A stretch of DNA of 64,000 nucleotides, taken from the NCBI GenBank assembly GCA_947497295.1, contig CANMFU010000008.1, positions 1 to 64,000 of the forward strand. The letters are read 5' to 3'. The stretch is from an uncultured Roseovarius sp. (GTDB lineage Bacteria > Pseudomonadota > Alphaproteobacteria > Rhodobacterales > Rhodobacteraceae). Shown here in pieces: positions 23,250-32,945 of this stretch. A program made the translations under genes and the position numbers. The notes beneath the pieces were generated by a model. That model saw nothing but the letters and a program-made list of their open reading frames with translations. It did not search any database and was not told where the DNA came from. Every line of letters starts with the position of its first letter. Within the stretch, counting starts at the first letter, position 1.

Positions 23250-24581
23250 TTACTCGATCGTAAAGGTTGGCAGGGTCGAAGCGGGCTGAACCGTCTCGGC
23301 GCCATCCTTGGCATTTGCGCCGTCAGAGGGGAACGCCGCCTTGCGAATAAGGCTGGTGCGCCCTGTGTTTCCGGGGGCAAAGACCGGCTCTGCGCCCTTC
23401 TCGACCGCATCAACCGCGCCCTGATACCATGCCAAAGCAAGGTCCGGGCGCCGCGTGGTGCCGAAGCCCTCGTTCAGGTGGTGGCCCATCATCTCGGCAT
23501 AGACTTCCTCGCCCAGCGCCGTCAGCAGCAACGCAGAGCCAAGAGCGACATCCATATTGTCGATCCGGTAGCCGACCGACAGACAGATCTTGGCCGTACC
23601 TGCCAGCTGCGCAGGCGATTGCCCGGATTCCAGAACGAAATCGCGTACCTTTCCGACAACCTTTTCCTTGGGGCTGAGCGAAAGGGCCGCCACGTAATCA
23701 CGCATCGCAGGGCCAAAGGCGCGGCACTGATCCTCTAGTTGTTCAGACGTCACGCCCTTGAGGCTCGACGCCATCGTTTCACCCGCAGCAATTGCATAGG
23801 TCCGCGCAAGGCAGAACTGTTCGTTGAGGGCAAAGCGTGGATCGGTCAGCGATGCCTCGGTTACAAAGCCGCCGTTGGAATTGGTCAGCAGGCTGATCTG
23901 GTTGCAATGCGAGGCCAGCGATGGGCCGTCCCCGCCGGAGGACATCAGATTGGGCAGCGCCGCCAGACCGACCTTGGGCTGCGGCGCCTCTGCCTCTTGC
24001 GGAACGGCGGCCATTACTGCGGCGTCCCCGGCAGGGGCCGGAGCAGGAGTGGCGGCATAGGTCTGCGGCACGCCCACTGCCTCGTCGCGATAGGCCAGCA
24101 GCAATCCGCGAGTGCCCTGTCCGCGCTGCGAAATCAGCTGTGCGGTGGCCGCGCCACTGCTTTGCGCGCGGTAATAGGAACTGATCAGGAACTGACGTTC
24201 GTAATCGGTCAGATAACCGGTGGCCGGATAGCCCATATGCGCCTGAAATTGCGAGGTGGCATTGCGCGTGTTGCGCCCGCGCACCCCATCCGGCGTGCCT
24301 GCCGGAAAACCAAAGTAATTGAGCGACGTCTGCTCTTCCCGGACCTGCTGACGTGCGACCGAATTGACTGGCGCACGGTAGGTCTTGCGCGGCGCCGCCC
24401 GCGTTGCCGCTGGCCGGTTGCGCTGACGCGCTTTGGCGCTTTCATTGACGATAATACCGCTGACCGCGCCCCCGACAAGACCGCCGACCAAACCATCGGC
24501 AAAATCCGCCGCCGCGCGCGTGCCGGGCATGACAACCATACTGGCCGCAACAGCGCTTATGAGGAATCGCTTTGTAAACAT
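23250..24581 (-). CDS. Exported peptidoglycan-binding-domain protein
   Basis: This 443-residue protein has a signal peptide (about 1-25), a glycine-zipper segment GLVGGLVGGAVSGII (about 30-44), a peptidoglycan-binding domain of the PG_binding_1 type (about 78-135: REEQTSLNYFGFPAGTPDGVRGRNTRNATSQFQ) and a long C-terminal region with paired Cys (about 225-400). The overall family is not recognised. It is probably attached to the cell wall. It stands alone between tRNA-Leu and lipB; the start MFTKRFL is preceded by a GGGAGA-type ribosome binding site. Confidence 0.75.
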   Translation of the reverse strand: MFTKRFLISAVAASMVVMPGTRAAADFADGLVGGLVGGAVSGIIVNESAKARQRNRPAATRAAPRKTYRAPVNSVARQQVREEQTSLNYFGFPAGTPDGVRGRNTRNATSQFQAHMGYPATGYLTDYERQFLISSYYRAQSSGAATAQLISQRGQGTRGLLLAYRDEAVGVPQTYAATPAPAPAGDAAVMAAVPQEAEAPQPKVGLAALPNLMSSGGDGPSLASHCNQISLLTNSNGGFVTEASLTDPRFALNEQFCLARTYAIAAGETMASSLKGVTSEQLEDQCRAFGPAMRDYVAALSLSPKEKVVGKVRDFVLESGQSPAQLAGTAKICLSVGYRIDNMDVALGSALLLTALGEEVYAEMMGHHLNEGFGTTRRPDLALAWYQGAVDAVEKGAEPVFAPGNTGRTSLIRKAAFPSDGANAKDGAETVQPASTLPTFTIE

Positions 24582-24685
24582 CTTTCATCTCCCCTAAATC
24601 AGGTGCGGCTCCCCTCAAGTCAGGCGCAGCACATTTTTTTCAATCTTAGCACATTTCTCCCCTCATATTCGCACAGAGTCGAGCC

Positions 24686-25378
24686 TTGGCCCTCACAATA
24701 CCTTTCTCAATTGATGAAAACGGCGTCGAATGGCATCACTCAGAGGGACTGACGCCATATCCTGCCGCCATCGCCGCGATGGAAGACCGGGTAGAACGAA
24801 TCGCTACCGGCCACGCGTCCGAGGCGATCTGGCTGTTGGAGCATCCGCCACTCTACACCTCCGGCACGTCGGCGCGGCCCGAGGATCTGACAGATCCGCA
24901 TCGGTTTGAGGTGCACGAGGCGCGGCGCGGCGGGCAGTACACCTATCACGGACCGGGCCAGCGTGTCGTTTACGTCATGCTGGATGTGGCGCGGCGCGGG
25001 CGCGACGTCCGCAAATTTGTGCAACAGCTTGAGGCGTGGGTGATCGCCGTGCTGGACGAGTTCAATGTCACCGGCGAGCTGCGCGAGGGCCGCGTCGGCG
25101 TCTGGATCCAGCGCCATGACAAACCGTTGACCCCGGCAGGCCAGCCACCCGAGGAAAAGATCGCGGCGATTGGCATTCGCTTGCGCAAATGGATCAGCTT
25201 TCACGGGATTTCAATCAACGTCGAGCCGGATCTCGAGCATTTCAGCGGCATCGTTCCCTGCGGGATCTCCGAACATGGTGTGACCAGTCTGGTCGATCTG
25301 GGCCGGCCTGTCGCCATGGAGGATGTCGACGTCGCGCTGCGCCGCCGATTTGGCGACGTGTTCGGCAGCACCGGCTAA
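24686..25378 (+). CDS. lipB: Octanoyltransferase (lipoyl-ACP transferase)
   Basis: This 230-residue enzyme moves octanoate from acyl-carrier protein to lipoyl domains of 2-oxoacid dehydrogenases. The family block [17 protein letters not shown] is at about residues 80-96. The catalytic Lys is in [12 protein letters not shown] (about 153) and the catalytic Cys in SGIVPCGIS (about 193). A TTG at 24686 is the most upstream usable start and matches normal LipB length; no strong ribosome binding site is visible. Confidence 0.93.
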   Translation: MALTIPFSIDENGVEWHHSEGLTPYPAAIAAMEDRVERIATGHASEAIWLLEHPPLYTSGTSARPEDLTDPHRFEVHEARRGGQYTYHGPGQRVVYVMLDVARRGRDVRKFVQQLEAWVIAVLDEFNVTGELREGRVGVWIQRHDKPLTPAGQPPEEKIAAIGIRLRKWISFHGISINVEPDLEHFSGIVPCGISEHGVTSLVDLGRPVAMEDVDVALRRRFGDVFGSTG

Positions 25379-25414
25379 GCCGCCGTCGACCAAACGTTCG
25401 CCCGCAAAGGAAAA

Positions 25415-25440
25415 CCCGCAATCCACCAAGGAATTGCGGG
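25415..25440 (+). terminator. Hairpin after lipB
   Basis: CCCGCAAT (25415-25422) pairs with ATTGCGGG (25433-25440). It begins 36 bp after the lipB stop and no T-run follows on the plus strand. It probably marks the 3' end of the lipB transcript. Confidence 0.45.
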
Positions 25441-25460
25441 CTCTAACGCTCTTTCCTGCT

Positions 25461-25491
25461 GCCGATGCTCAGAAGGGACAGGAGCATCGGC
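25461..25491. terminator. Hairpin between lipB and the convergent small secreted protein gene
   Basis: GCCGATGCTC (25461-25470) pairs perfectly with GAGCATCGGC (25482-25491). It lies 33 bp beyond the stop codon of the minus-strand gene at 25525. With the preceding hairpin it forms a double structure between convergent genes. Confidence 0.45.
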
Positions 25492-25524
25492 TATTGGATT
25501 TAGGCAGCGTTATGTCGCGATGTA

Positions 25525-25917
25525 TTATTCAACATCTGCCGGACGCTGGGCTGGGCTGGGCGTGTCCCTGACCATAAGATCGTCGCCACCTTTGCAGTGC
25601 TCGACCATAGCCGCCATCATGTCGGTGCCGCGCGCCATGTTCTGCTGGCCTTGCTTGCCCGACGTTGCTTCGGCTTCGGCATTCAGGCTGTCCGCCTGCT
25701 CGGTGCCGACGCCGTCGTCGACAGAGTCTGCGCCGCGGCCTGCTTCTTCTTGTGCTTCCTGGCCGAATGTCATGGCCGCTTCCATCTGTCCGTCAGCATC
25801 CATGGCGTTGAAGTCGGCACACGTCATGTCACCGATCTGGGCAAATGCCCCGGTCGACATGAATGTGCTTGCTGTCAGAATGGCTGTGGCGGCGGTCAGT
25901 TTACGAAAGTTAATCAT
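25525..25917 (-). CDS. Small secreted protein, possibly HdeA-like
   Basis: This 130-residue protein has a signal peptide (about 1-26, ending AFA) and a mature acidic part with one Cys near each end (MTCADF and EHCKGG), which could form one disulfide. The start of the mature part, 'TCADFNAMDADGQMEAAM', and the two-Cys layout recall HdeA-type acid-stress chaperones, but the middle (about 55-95) is Gly/Ala/Glu-rich. GGAGG lies 5 bases before the ATG. The function is not proven. Confidence 0.6.
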   Translation of the reverse strand: MINFRKLTAATAILTASTFMSTGAFAQIGDMTCADFNAMDADGQMEAAMTFGQEAQEEAGRGADSVDDGVGTEQADSLNAEAEATSGKQGQQNMARGTDMMAAMVEHCKGGDDLMVRDTPSPAQRPADVE

Positions 25918-26150
25918 GTAGTCCTCCAAAATTTCAAATGACGCCCTTTGTGCTGTGCAGGTCAGATGCGTCGTTCGGGGCATCAACACCGTGCCGGCGC
26001 AATCAGTTCCACGCTTCGGAATTTTTTTGTTCACGCGCCCTGTCGCACTGCAGCCGATCAGGAATGCCGAACGGACATACGCAGTCGCTCGAACCGCTTT
26101 TGTTGGTGTATCACGCGGTCTGGACCAAGCAGTGGGTGCGACAATTTTAT

Positions 26151-26164
26151 TTGACGTAGATCAA
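26151..26164 (+). promoter_or_regulatory. FNR/FnrL-type box upstream of ctaD
   Basis: TTGAC-GTAG-ATCAA differs from the FNR consensus TTGAT-N4-ATCAA at one base. It lies 113 bp upstream of the ctaD ATG in a 360-bp intergenic region. Oxygen control of the aa3 oxidase through FnrL is plausible. The rest of the gap (25918-26277) shows no gene. Confidence 0.5.
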
Positions 26165-26277
26165 ACTCTGGCGTTGCCCGTTGGGGGTTGTCACACTAAA
26201 ACACAGTATTAGACACACCATGCGCGCGCAATTTCCCTGTGACAGGCGCATGGACCCATACCAGCAGGAGGCGCCCA

Positions 26278-27951
26278 ATGGCAGATGCAGCCATTCATGG
26301 CCATGACCACCACGACGAACGAGGGTTCTTTACCCGGTGGTTCATGTCCACGAACCACAAAGATATCGGTATTCTGTACCTTATCACGTCGGCGTTTGTC
26401 GGCCTGATCTCGGTTCTGTTCACGGTTTACATGCGGCTTGAGCTGATGGAACCGGGTGTTCAGTACATGTGCCTTGAAGGAGCGCGGTTCATCGCTGACA
26501 GCGGCGCGGCCTGCACGCCCAACGGACATCTTTGGAACGTGATGATTACGTATCACGGCGTTCTGATGATGTTCTTTGTCGTTATCCCCGCCCTTTTCGG
26601 CGGATTTGGCAACTATCTGATGCCCCTGCAGATCGGCGCGCCGGACATGGCGTTTCCTCGGATGAACAATCTTTCATACTGGCTGTTTGTGGCCGGTACG
26701 CTGCTGGGCATCGCATCTCTGCTGGCGCCGGGCGGCAATGGGCAGTCCGGCTCGGGGGTCGGCTGGGTGCTGTATCCGCCGCTGTCGACCAGTGAGACTG
26801 GCATGTCGATGGATCTTGCGATCTTTGCGGTGCATGTGTCGGGCGCCAGCTCGATCCTGGGCGCGATCAACATGATCACGACCTTCCTGAACATGCGCGC
26901 GCCGGGGATGACACTGTTCAAGGTGCCGCTGTTTGCATGGTCGATCTTTGTCACCGCATGGATGATTCTGCTGGCGCTGCCAGTGCTGGCGGGCGCGATC
27001 ACAATGCTGCTGACCGACCGTAACTTTGGCACGACGTTCTTCAATCCGGCAGGCGGCGGCGATCCGGTCCTTTACCAGCACATCCTTTGGTTCTTTGGCC
27101 ACCCCGAGGTGTACATCATCATCCTGCCCGGCTTTGGCATCATCAGCCATGTCATCGCCACTTTCAGCAAAAAGCCGATTTTCGGCTATCTGCCGATGGT
27201 CTGGGCCCTGATCGCCATTGGCGCGCTGGGCTTTCTGGTCTGGGCGCACCACATGTACACGGTCGGCATGTCGCTGACGCAGCAGTCCTATTTCATGCTG
27301 GCGACGATGGTGATCGCCGTGCCGACTGGCGTTAAGGTGTTCAGCTGGATCGCGACGATGTGGGGCGGGTCGATCGAGTTCAAGACACCGATGCTGTGGG
27401 CGTTCGGGTTCCTGTTCCTGTTCACCGTCGGCGGTGTGACCGGCGTTGTGCTGGCGCAGGCCGGCCTCGACCGGGCGTATCACGACACCTACTATGTCGT
27501 GGCGCATTTCCACTACGTGATGAGCCTCGGCGCCATCTTCGCCATCTTTGCGGGGATCTACTTCTACTTCCCCAAAATGACCGGCAAGATGTATCCCGAA
27601 TGGGCCGGCAAGCTGCACTTCTGGGCGATGTTCATCGGGGCCAACCTGACGTTCTTCCCGCAGCACTTCCTGGGCCGTCAGGGTATGCCGCGCCGCTATA
27701 TCGACTACCCCGAGGCGTTCGCGACGTGGAACTGGTGGTCATCGATGGGTGCGTTCCTGTCCTTCGCCAGCTTTGTGTTCTTCTTCGGCGTGATCGTCTG
27801 GTCGCTGCTGCGCGGCAGGGCATCGCGGCAGGCGAACCCGTGGAACGAATATGCGGACACGCTGGAATGGACCCTGCCCAGCCCCCCGCCCGAGCACACG
27901 TTCGAGCAGCTTCCCAAGCGCGAAGACTGGGACAAAGGTCACGCGCACTAA
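26278..27951 (+). CDS. ctaD: Cytochrome c oxidase subunit I (aa3 type)
   Basis: This 557-residue, 12-helix subunit holds haem a, haem a3 and CuB of the terminal oxidase. Visible are the [11 protein letters not shown] segment (CuB His and the cross-linked Tyr), WAHHMYTVG (two CuB His), [10 protein letters not shown] (K-channel Lys), [12 protein letters not shown] (D-channel Asp) and VAHFHYVMS (haem His ligands). AGGAGG is 6 bases upstream of ATG 26278. Other oxidase subunits are not adjacent, as is usual for ctaD in Rhodobacter and Paracoccus. A strong terminator follows. Confidence 0.97.
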   Translation: MADAAIHGHDHHDERGFFTRWFMSTNHKDIGILYLITSAFVGLISVLFTVYMRLELMEPGVQYMCLEGARFIADSGAACTPNGHLWNVMITYHGVLMMFFVVIPALFGGFGNYLMPLQIGAPDMAFPRMNNLSYWLFVAGTLLGIASLLAPGGNGQSGSGVGWVLYPPLSTSETGMSMDLAIFAVHVSGASSILGAINMITTFLNMRAPGMTLFKVPLFAWSIFVTAWMILLALPVLAGAITMLLTDRNFGTTFFNPAGGGDPVLYQHILWFFGHPEVYIIILPGFGIISHVIATFSKKPIFGYLPMVWALIAIGALGFLVWAHHMYTVGMSLTQQSYFMLATMVIAVPTGVKVFSWIATMWGGSIEFKTPMLWAFGFLFLFTVGGVTGVVLAQAGLDRAYHDTYYVVAHFHYVMSLGAIFAIFAGIYFYFPKMTGKMYPEWAGKLHFWAMFIGANLTFFPQHFLGRQGMPRRYIDYPEAFATWNWWSSMGAFLSFASFVFFFGVIVWSLLRGRASRQANPWNEYADTLEWTLPSPPPEHTFEQLPKREDWDKGHAH

Positions 27952-27979
27952 ACGCAGGCTGGATTGAAAGTTAGGAAAG

Positions 27980-28005
27980 GCCCCGGAGTAATCCGGGGCT
28001 TTTTT
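27980..28005 (+). terminator. Intrinsic terminator of ctaD
   Basis: GCCCCGG-AGTAAT-CCGGGGC followed by TTTTTT, 28 bp after the ctaD stop. A classical rho-independent terminator. Confidence 0.92.
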
Positions 28006-28188
28006 GTGCGCGATTGCCAGTAAATCCATTGGCGCAACGATGCCAAAACAGCCGATGGCGTATCGGCGCCGGAGGGGGGCGGCGACCTTGCACCCTGCAT
28101 GCGCCCCCTGTAGATTGGAAGGTTAATCCAACGACTGCAGAAAACCACTTGGGGTGACTGCCGCTAAACAACTGAAAGAAAAAACAAA

Positions 28189-28539
28189 ATGGCTATCGAA
28201 CGCATTCGCACGACGAAACGCTCCAGTCCCGTCTTGCGCCACAACGACACCGTCTATCTGACCGGTCAGATCGGCGAAGGCGCAACACCCGCCGAGCAGA
28301 CCGCCAGCTGCCTCGCGCGCATCGACGCGCTGCTGGCTGAAGCGGGCACAGACAAAAGCCATCTGTTGCAAGCCACCATCTGGTTGACCGACATGGGCGA
28401 TTACGATGCCTTCAACGAAGTCTGGGATGCCTGGGTGCCCGAGGGCTGCGCGCCGGTTCGCTCTTGCGGCGAAGTGTCGGTGGCCAAGCCGGAATACCGC
28501 GTCGAGGTCATCATCATCGCCGCGATGCCCGAGGCCTGA
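28189..28539 (+). CDS. RidA/YjgF-family protein
   Basis: This 116-residue protein resembles RidA enamine/imine deaminases, which clear reactive intermediates of PLP enzymes. It forms the usual chorismate-mutase-like fold: YLTGQIGEG (about 21-29), the helix LARIDALLAEAGTDKSHLLQATIWLTD and the active-site Arg in CAPVRSCGEV (about 91). The typical PxRA text is changed to PVRSC, as in several subfamilies, so the exact substrate is unknown. Only an A-rich stretch precedes the ATG. Confidence 0.85.
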   Translation: MAIERIRTTKRSSPVLRHNDTVYLTGQIGEGATPAEQTASCLARIDALLAEAGTDKSHLLQATIWLTDMGDYDAFNEVWDAWVPEGCAPVRSCGEVSVAKPEYRVEVIIIAAMPEA

Positions 28540-28542
28540 TTG

Positions 28543-28580
28543 AAAAATGCGCTGCCGGTGATCAACGCACCGGCAGCGCA
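28543..28580 (-). terminator. Terminator between convergent ridA-like and cupin genes
   Basis: A perfect 13-bp stem, TGCGCTGCCGGTG (28548-28560) / CACCGGCAGCGCA (28568-28580), is followed on the minus strand by TTTTT. It serves the cupin/DUF1989 pair and may also end the ridA-like transcript. Confidence 0.85.
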
Positions 28581-28633
28581 ACAGCCATCGTCAGATACGG
28601 CCCAACGGGGCGGGTTCAGGATGGCGGCAGCGG

Positions 28634-29005
28634 TCAGTAGCCTCCGGGCTTCTGCCCGAAAAATACCTTTGTCACCTCCTCAGAGACGTCCCATGTGACG
28701 CGGCTGCCATTGCGCACGAACAGGCTGTCGCCGGTGGTCAGATCGCGCGTCTCGCCGGTGGCATGATCTGTCAGACGACAGCGTCCGGCAAGGATCGTCA
28801 TCAACTCGTCCCCCTGCTCGGTACAGTCGAATGCGCCGGGCGTGCAGCGCCAGATGCCGAACCGGGTCAGGTGCCCCGGCCCGCCCGCATCCAGCCGCCC
28901 GAAGGTCCGCGGCGTGCCGCGCCGGATCACATAATCGCTGGCCGGATTATCAAGCGGCCATTCTTCCAGCGGGCCGACATCGGCGCCGGGCGCATAGCCG
29001 ATCAT
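28634..29005 (-). CDS. Cupin-domain protein
   Basis: This 123-residue protein has one cupin fold (about 45-118) with CTEQGDELMTILAGRCRLTDHATGETRDLTTGDSLFVRNGSRVTW. This resembles the DUF861 / ureidoglycine-aminohydrolase-like cupins. The usual His-rich metal motif is poor, so catalysis is uncertain. The start overlaps the stop of the DUF1989 gene in ATGA. A linked role in urea, ureide or amino-group metabolism is inferred from that partner. Confidence 0.75.
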   Translation of the reverse strand: MIGYAPGADVGPLEEWPLDNPASDYVIRRGTPRTFGRLDAGGPGHLTRFGIWRCTPGAFDCTEQGDELMTILAGRCRLTDHATGETRDLTTGDSLFVRNGSRVTWDVSEEVTKVFFGQKPGGY

Positions 29006-29850
29006 ATTTCGCGCCCATGGCTGCGGTCATACCCATTCAGCGCCGGACTGTGCCATCCCTCCAGCGCGCCGGGCGCGGGTGCGAAGACCTCGACCAGAAG
29101 CGGATGACAAGAGGCTGCATCACTGGAATGCTGCGCCGAACAATCGCCACCGGGACAGGCCGACAACGCGCCAAGCAGGTCGATCTCGGCGAAAAACTCC
29201 AGATAATCGCCGGGGCGCACAGGGCTGGCCTTCATGAAATACTGGCCGGTATCGCGGGTAAAGCCGGTGCACATGAAGACGTTCAGCACGTCGTGCACAT
29301 GGGATTCGGCCTCATGCAGCGGCAACCCCGTCTCATCCGCCAGGGCGCGTGTCAGGTTGGAATGGCAGCAATGATGGTACTGCCCGCCCGCCAACAAATT
29401 ACCTGTATAGGGATCGCAGCGCGTGCCGATCACGTCATGCACCGACCCGCCGAACCTGTCGATGCCGTACCAGCCCAAGGTGTCAGCCGTGATCGTCGCC
29501 ATGGGCCGCAAGGACGGTAGGCTGGACCACATCCGCTCGCCCCGTGCAAGGTGCGTGCCATGCAGCGCACGCGTTTTACCGGAATAGAAACGCTCGGTCA
29601 GATCGCCGGCGTTCCACAAGTTCAGATCGCCCACCTGCGGCCCCTCAATAGAGCTGATTCGGAAGAATTGGCCCGCCTCTACACGAAACGCCGCAGCATC
29701 ACGCGGGTCAATGCGCACCTCGCCCGCTTTGACCGCCCCAGCCCGCGCCGCCGCGTACAGCGCCATATCGGGCTGCGGCAGCGTATCGTTTGGATAGCAG
29801 ATCACTGGCGGCACGGCACGGCGCGCGGCGGCGTCCTGGGGTTCACTCAT
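29002..29850 (-). CDS. DUF1989 (urea carboxylase-associated) family protein
   Basis: This 282-residue protein belongs to DUF1989, known from urea carboxylase gene clusters. Family features visible are the N-terminal FRVEAGQFFRISSIEGPQVGDLNLWN (about 55-80), TRALHGTHLARGERMWS (about 93-109) and a Cys/His-rich part GTRCDPYTGN...YHHCCHSN (about 142-164) that could bind a metal. No urea carboxylase or allophanate hydrolase is nearby. It is coupled to the cupin gene downstream. Confidence 0.8.
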   Translation of the reverse strand: MSEPQDAAARRAVPPVICYPNDTLPQPDMALYAAARAGAVKAGEVRIDPRDAAAFRVEAGQFFRISSIEGPQVGDLNLWNAGDLTERFYSGKTRALHGTHLARGERMWSSLPSLRPMATITADTLGWYGIDRFGGSVHDVIGTRCDPYTGNLLAGGQYHHCCHSNLTRALADETGLPLHEAESHVHDVLNVFMCTGFTRDTGQYFMKASPVRPGDYLEFFAEIDLLGALSACPGGDCSAQHSSDAASCHPLLVEVFAPAPGALEGWHSPALNGYDRSHGREI

Positions 29851-29886
29851 CTGGGCCTCACGTGCTGAAATAACAGGCTCGCGCCA

Positions 29887-30093
29887 CTAAAGCGTTTTGC
29901 CCCGTGCCTTGCAATCCTTTGGCGGCTTGCCAGTCGTCGTGTGGTCCAGCGCGCCGCAAGCCATACAGCGATAGGCACGCCCGCCCCCTGCATCCAATGT
30001 GCGGTCCTCTCGCCAGCGGCAATTGCGCGTCTTGCGATCCGAAAAGATCACAACCAGCACGAACGCCACGATCAGCCCGACCACGATCACCAT
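29887..30093 (-). CDS. Small membrane protein with a Cys pair
   Basis: This 68-residue protein has one membrane helix (about 1-17, MVIVVGLIVAFVLVVIF) and a basic cytoplasmic tail with RCMACGALDH, a possible zinc knuckle, and another Cys near the end. AAGGAG is 8 bases upstream of ATG 30093; a GTG at 30096 is an alternative. The family is not recognised. It lies alone upstream of mreB on the other strand. Confidence 0.6.
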   Translation of the reverse strand: MVIVVGLIVAFVLVVIFSDRKTRNCRWREDRTLDAGGGRAYRCMACGALDHTTTGKPPKDCKARGKTL

Positions 30094-30266
30094 CACGTGT
30101 CTCCTTCAGTATCCACCCGACACCAGATCCAGATAGCCGTACAACGCACCAAGCCAATGAACGATCACCTGCCCTGAGGCATCCCGCAATATCGTCGGCA
30201 GACCGGCGATTAGATGCTTATATCGACAAAACTGCCCCTTTAACCGCATCGGGGGCGTCTCTATAA

Positions 30267-31379
<1,113 letters not shown>

Positions 31380-31474
31380 GCAGACCCGCCACACACGCGC
31401 GAATGTGACATGCGCCGCGCGCCCTGCCCCGCTATTGTGGCTGCGTCATTAATCCTGTCCGAGGGACGTCCATT

Positions 31475-32407
31475 TTGGCGAAGGATCGCAAACAGACCGA
31501 GGATTACGCAGGCCCGCTCAAGCGGCTTTTGCTGGGTGTCCTGATCGTCTGCCTTCTGGGGCTGTTCCTGCTGTGGCGAATCGACAGCCCGCGGGTCGAG
31601 CGATTTCGCGCCGCCGTGGTGGATAAGGTGGTGCCAAACCTTGATTGGGCGATGGCGCCGGTAACGGGCACCGTGAATCTCTTTCGCGATTTTCAGAGCT
31701 ACCAGCGCATTTACCTGCAAAACCAAGAGCTGCGCCGCGAATTGCAGCGCATGCAATCGTGGAAGGAAGCCGCGCTTCAGCTTGAGCAGGAAAATGCCCG
31801 CCTGCTGGACCTGAACAACGTGCGGCTGGACCCGCGCCTGACCTACGTCACCGGTGTCGTCAGCGCCGATAGCGGATCGCCCTTTCGCCAGTCGGTGTTA
31901 CTGAATGTCGGCGCGCGCGATGGCATCGTCGATGGCTGGGCGGCGATGGACGGGCTGGGGCTGGTGGGCCGCATCTCCGGCGTGGGCGATAATTCGTCCC
32001 GCGTCATCCTGCTGACCGACACGTCCAGCCGTATCCCCGTGACGGTGCAGCCTTCGGGTCAAACAGCGCTTATCTTGGGCGATAACACAATCGCGCCGCC
32101 AATTGATTTTCTGGAGGATGCGGGCAAGGTCCGACCGGGCGACCGCGTCGTCACCTCTGGCGATGGCGGTGTATTTCCCGCCGGTTTGCTGGTCGGGCGT
32201 GTTGCTGCCGATCCCCGCGGGCGCCTGCGTCTGCGCCTGGCCGCCGATTATGAGCGGCTGGAGTTTCTGCGCGTGCTGCGCGATCATGCCAGTCCGCGCA
32301 TCGACACCCCCGGCGATCTGATTGCGCCCCCGGGCGGACCGCAAAGCCTGCTGGCGCCGCTGACGCTCCCGCAGCCTGCCCAGCCGGACGAGGCCGCCGA
32401 TGGCTGA
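31475..32407 (+). CDS. mreC: Rod-shape protein MreC
   Basis: This 310-residue bitopic protein links MreB to PBP2. It has a membrane helix (about 21-36), a coiled coil (about 75-115) and the beta-rich periplasmic domain (about 118-280) with DGLGLVGRISGVGDNSSRVILLTD and VVTSGDGGVFPAGLLVGRV. The C-terminal 30 residues are Pro-rich. The start is TTG 31475. Its stop overlaps the mreD start by 8 bases. Confidence 0.95.
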   Translation: MAKDRKQTEDYAGPLKRLLLGVLIVCLLGLFLLWRIDSPRVERFRAAVVDKVVPNLDWAMAPVTGTVNLFRDFQSYQRIYLQNQELRRELQRMQSWKEAALQLEQENARLLDLNNVRLDPRLTYVTGVVSADSGSPFRQSVLLNVGARDGIVDGWAAMDGLGLVGRISGVGDNSSRVILLTDTSSRIPVTVQPSGQTALILGDNTIAPPIDFLEDAGKVRPGDRVVTSGDGGVFPAGLLVGRVAADPRGRLRLRLAADYERLEFLRVLRDHASPRIDTPGDLIAPPGGPQSLLAPLTLPQPAQPDEAADG

Positions 32408-32945
32408 TCGCTCGCATCTCAATATGTGGGGCATGCGCGCCGTTTTCGCCGCGCTTTGCCTGATTATCATCCTGTGGCGTATCCTTCCGCTCAGCACGCT
32501 GCCAAGCGGCTGGGCCGGGCCTGATCTGATTGTGGCGCTCAGCTTTGCATGGGTCTTGCGGCGGCCGGACTACGCGCCGGCGCTGCTGATTGCCGCGGTC
32601 GTTCTGCTGGCCGATCTGATGTTTCAGCGCCCTCCCGGCCTGTGGGCCGCGCTGGTCGTGCTGGGCTGCGAGGCGCTTAAATCCCGTGCGCCAGGACTGC
32701 GCGACCGCGCGTTTGGCGCCGAATGGCTGACCGTGGCCATGATGGTGGGAGCGATCATTCTGGGCTACCGGCTGACGCTGGCAATTTTGATGGTGCCGCA
32801 GGCCCCGCTTGGCCTTAGCCTGATGCAAATGGCAATGACAGTCTTATGTTATCCTTTGGTGGTCGCAGCGTCCGCGCTGATCACAGGCGTGCGCAAGGCA
32901 AAGCCCGGCCAATCGCTCGCCGGAAGCAGGAGATTCGGCACATGA
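32400..32945 (+). CDS. mreD: Rod-shape protein MreD
   Basis: This 181-residue membrane protein has about five or six hydrophobic helices and lies between mreC and the PBP2 gene. Sequence conservation in MreD is low, so the call rests on size, topology and position. It overlaps mreC by 8 bases and mrdA by ATGA. Confidence 0.88.
   Translation: MADRSHLNMWGMRAVFAALCLIIILWRILPLSTLPSGWAGPDLIVALSFAWVLRRPDYAPALLIAAVVLLADLMFQRPPGLWAALVVLGCEALKSRAPGLRDRAFGAEWLTVAMMVGAIILGYRLTLAILMVPQAPLGLSLMQMAMTVLCYPLVVAASALITGVRKAKPGQSLAGSRRFGT

Noticed and set aside
26674..27666. A 330-codon frame antisense to ctaD
   Set aside because: The Gln/His/Arg-rich product is a mirror of membrane-protein codons.
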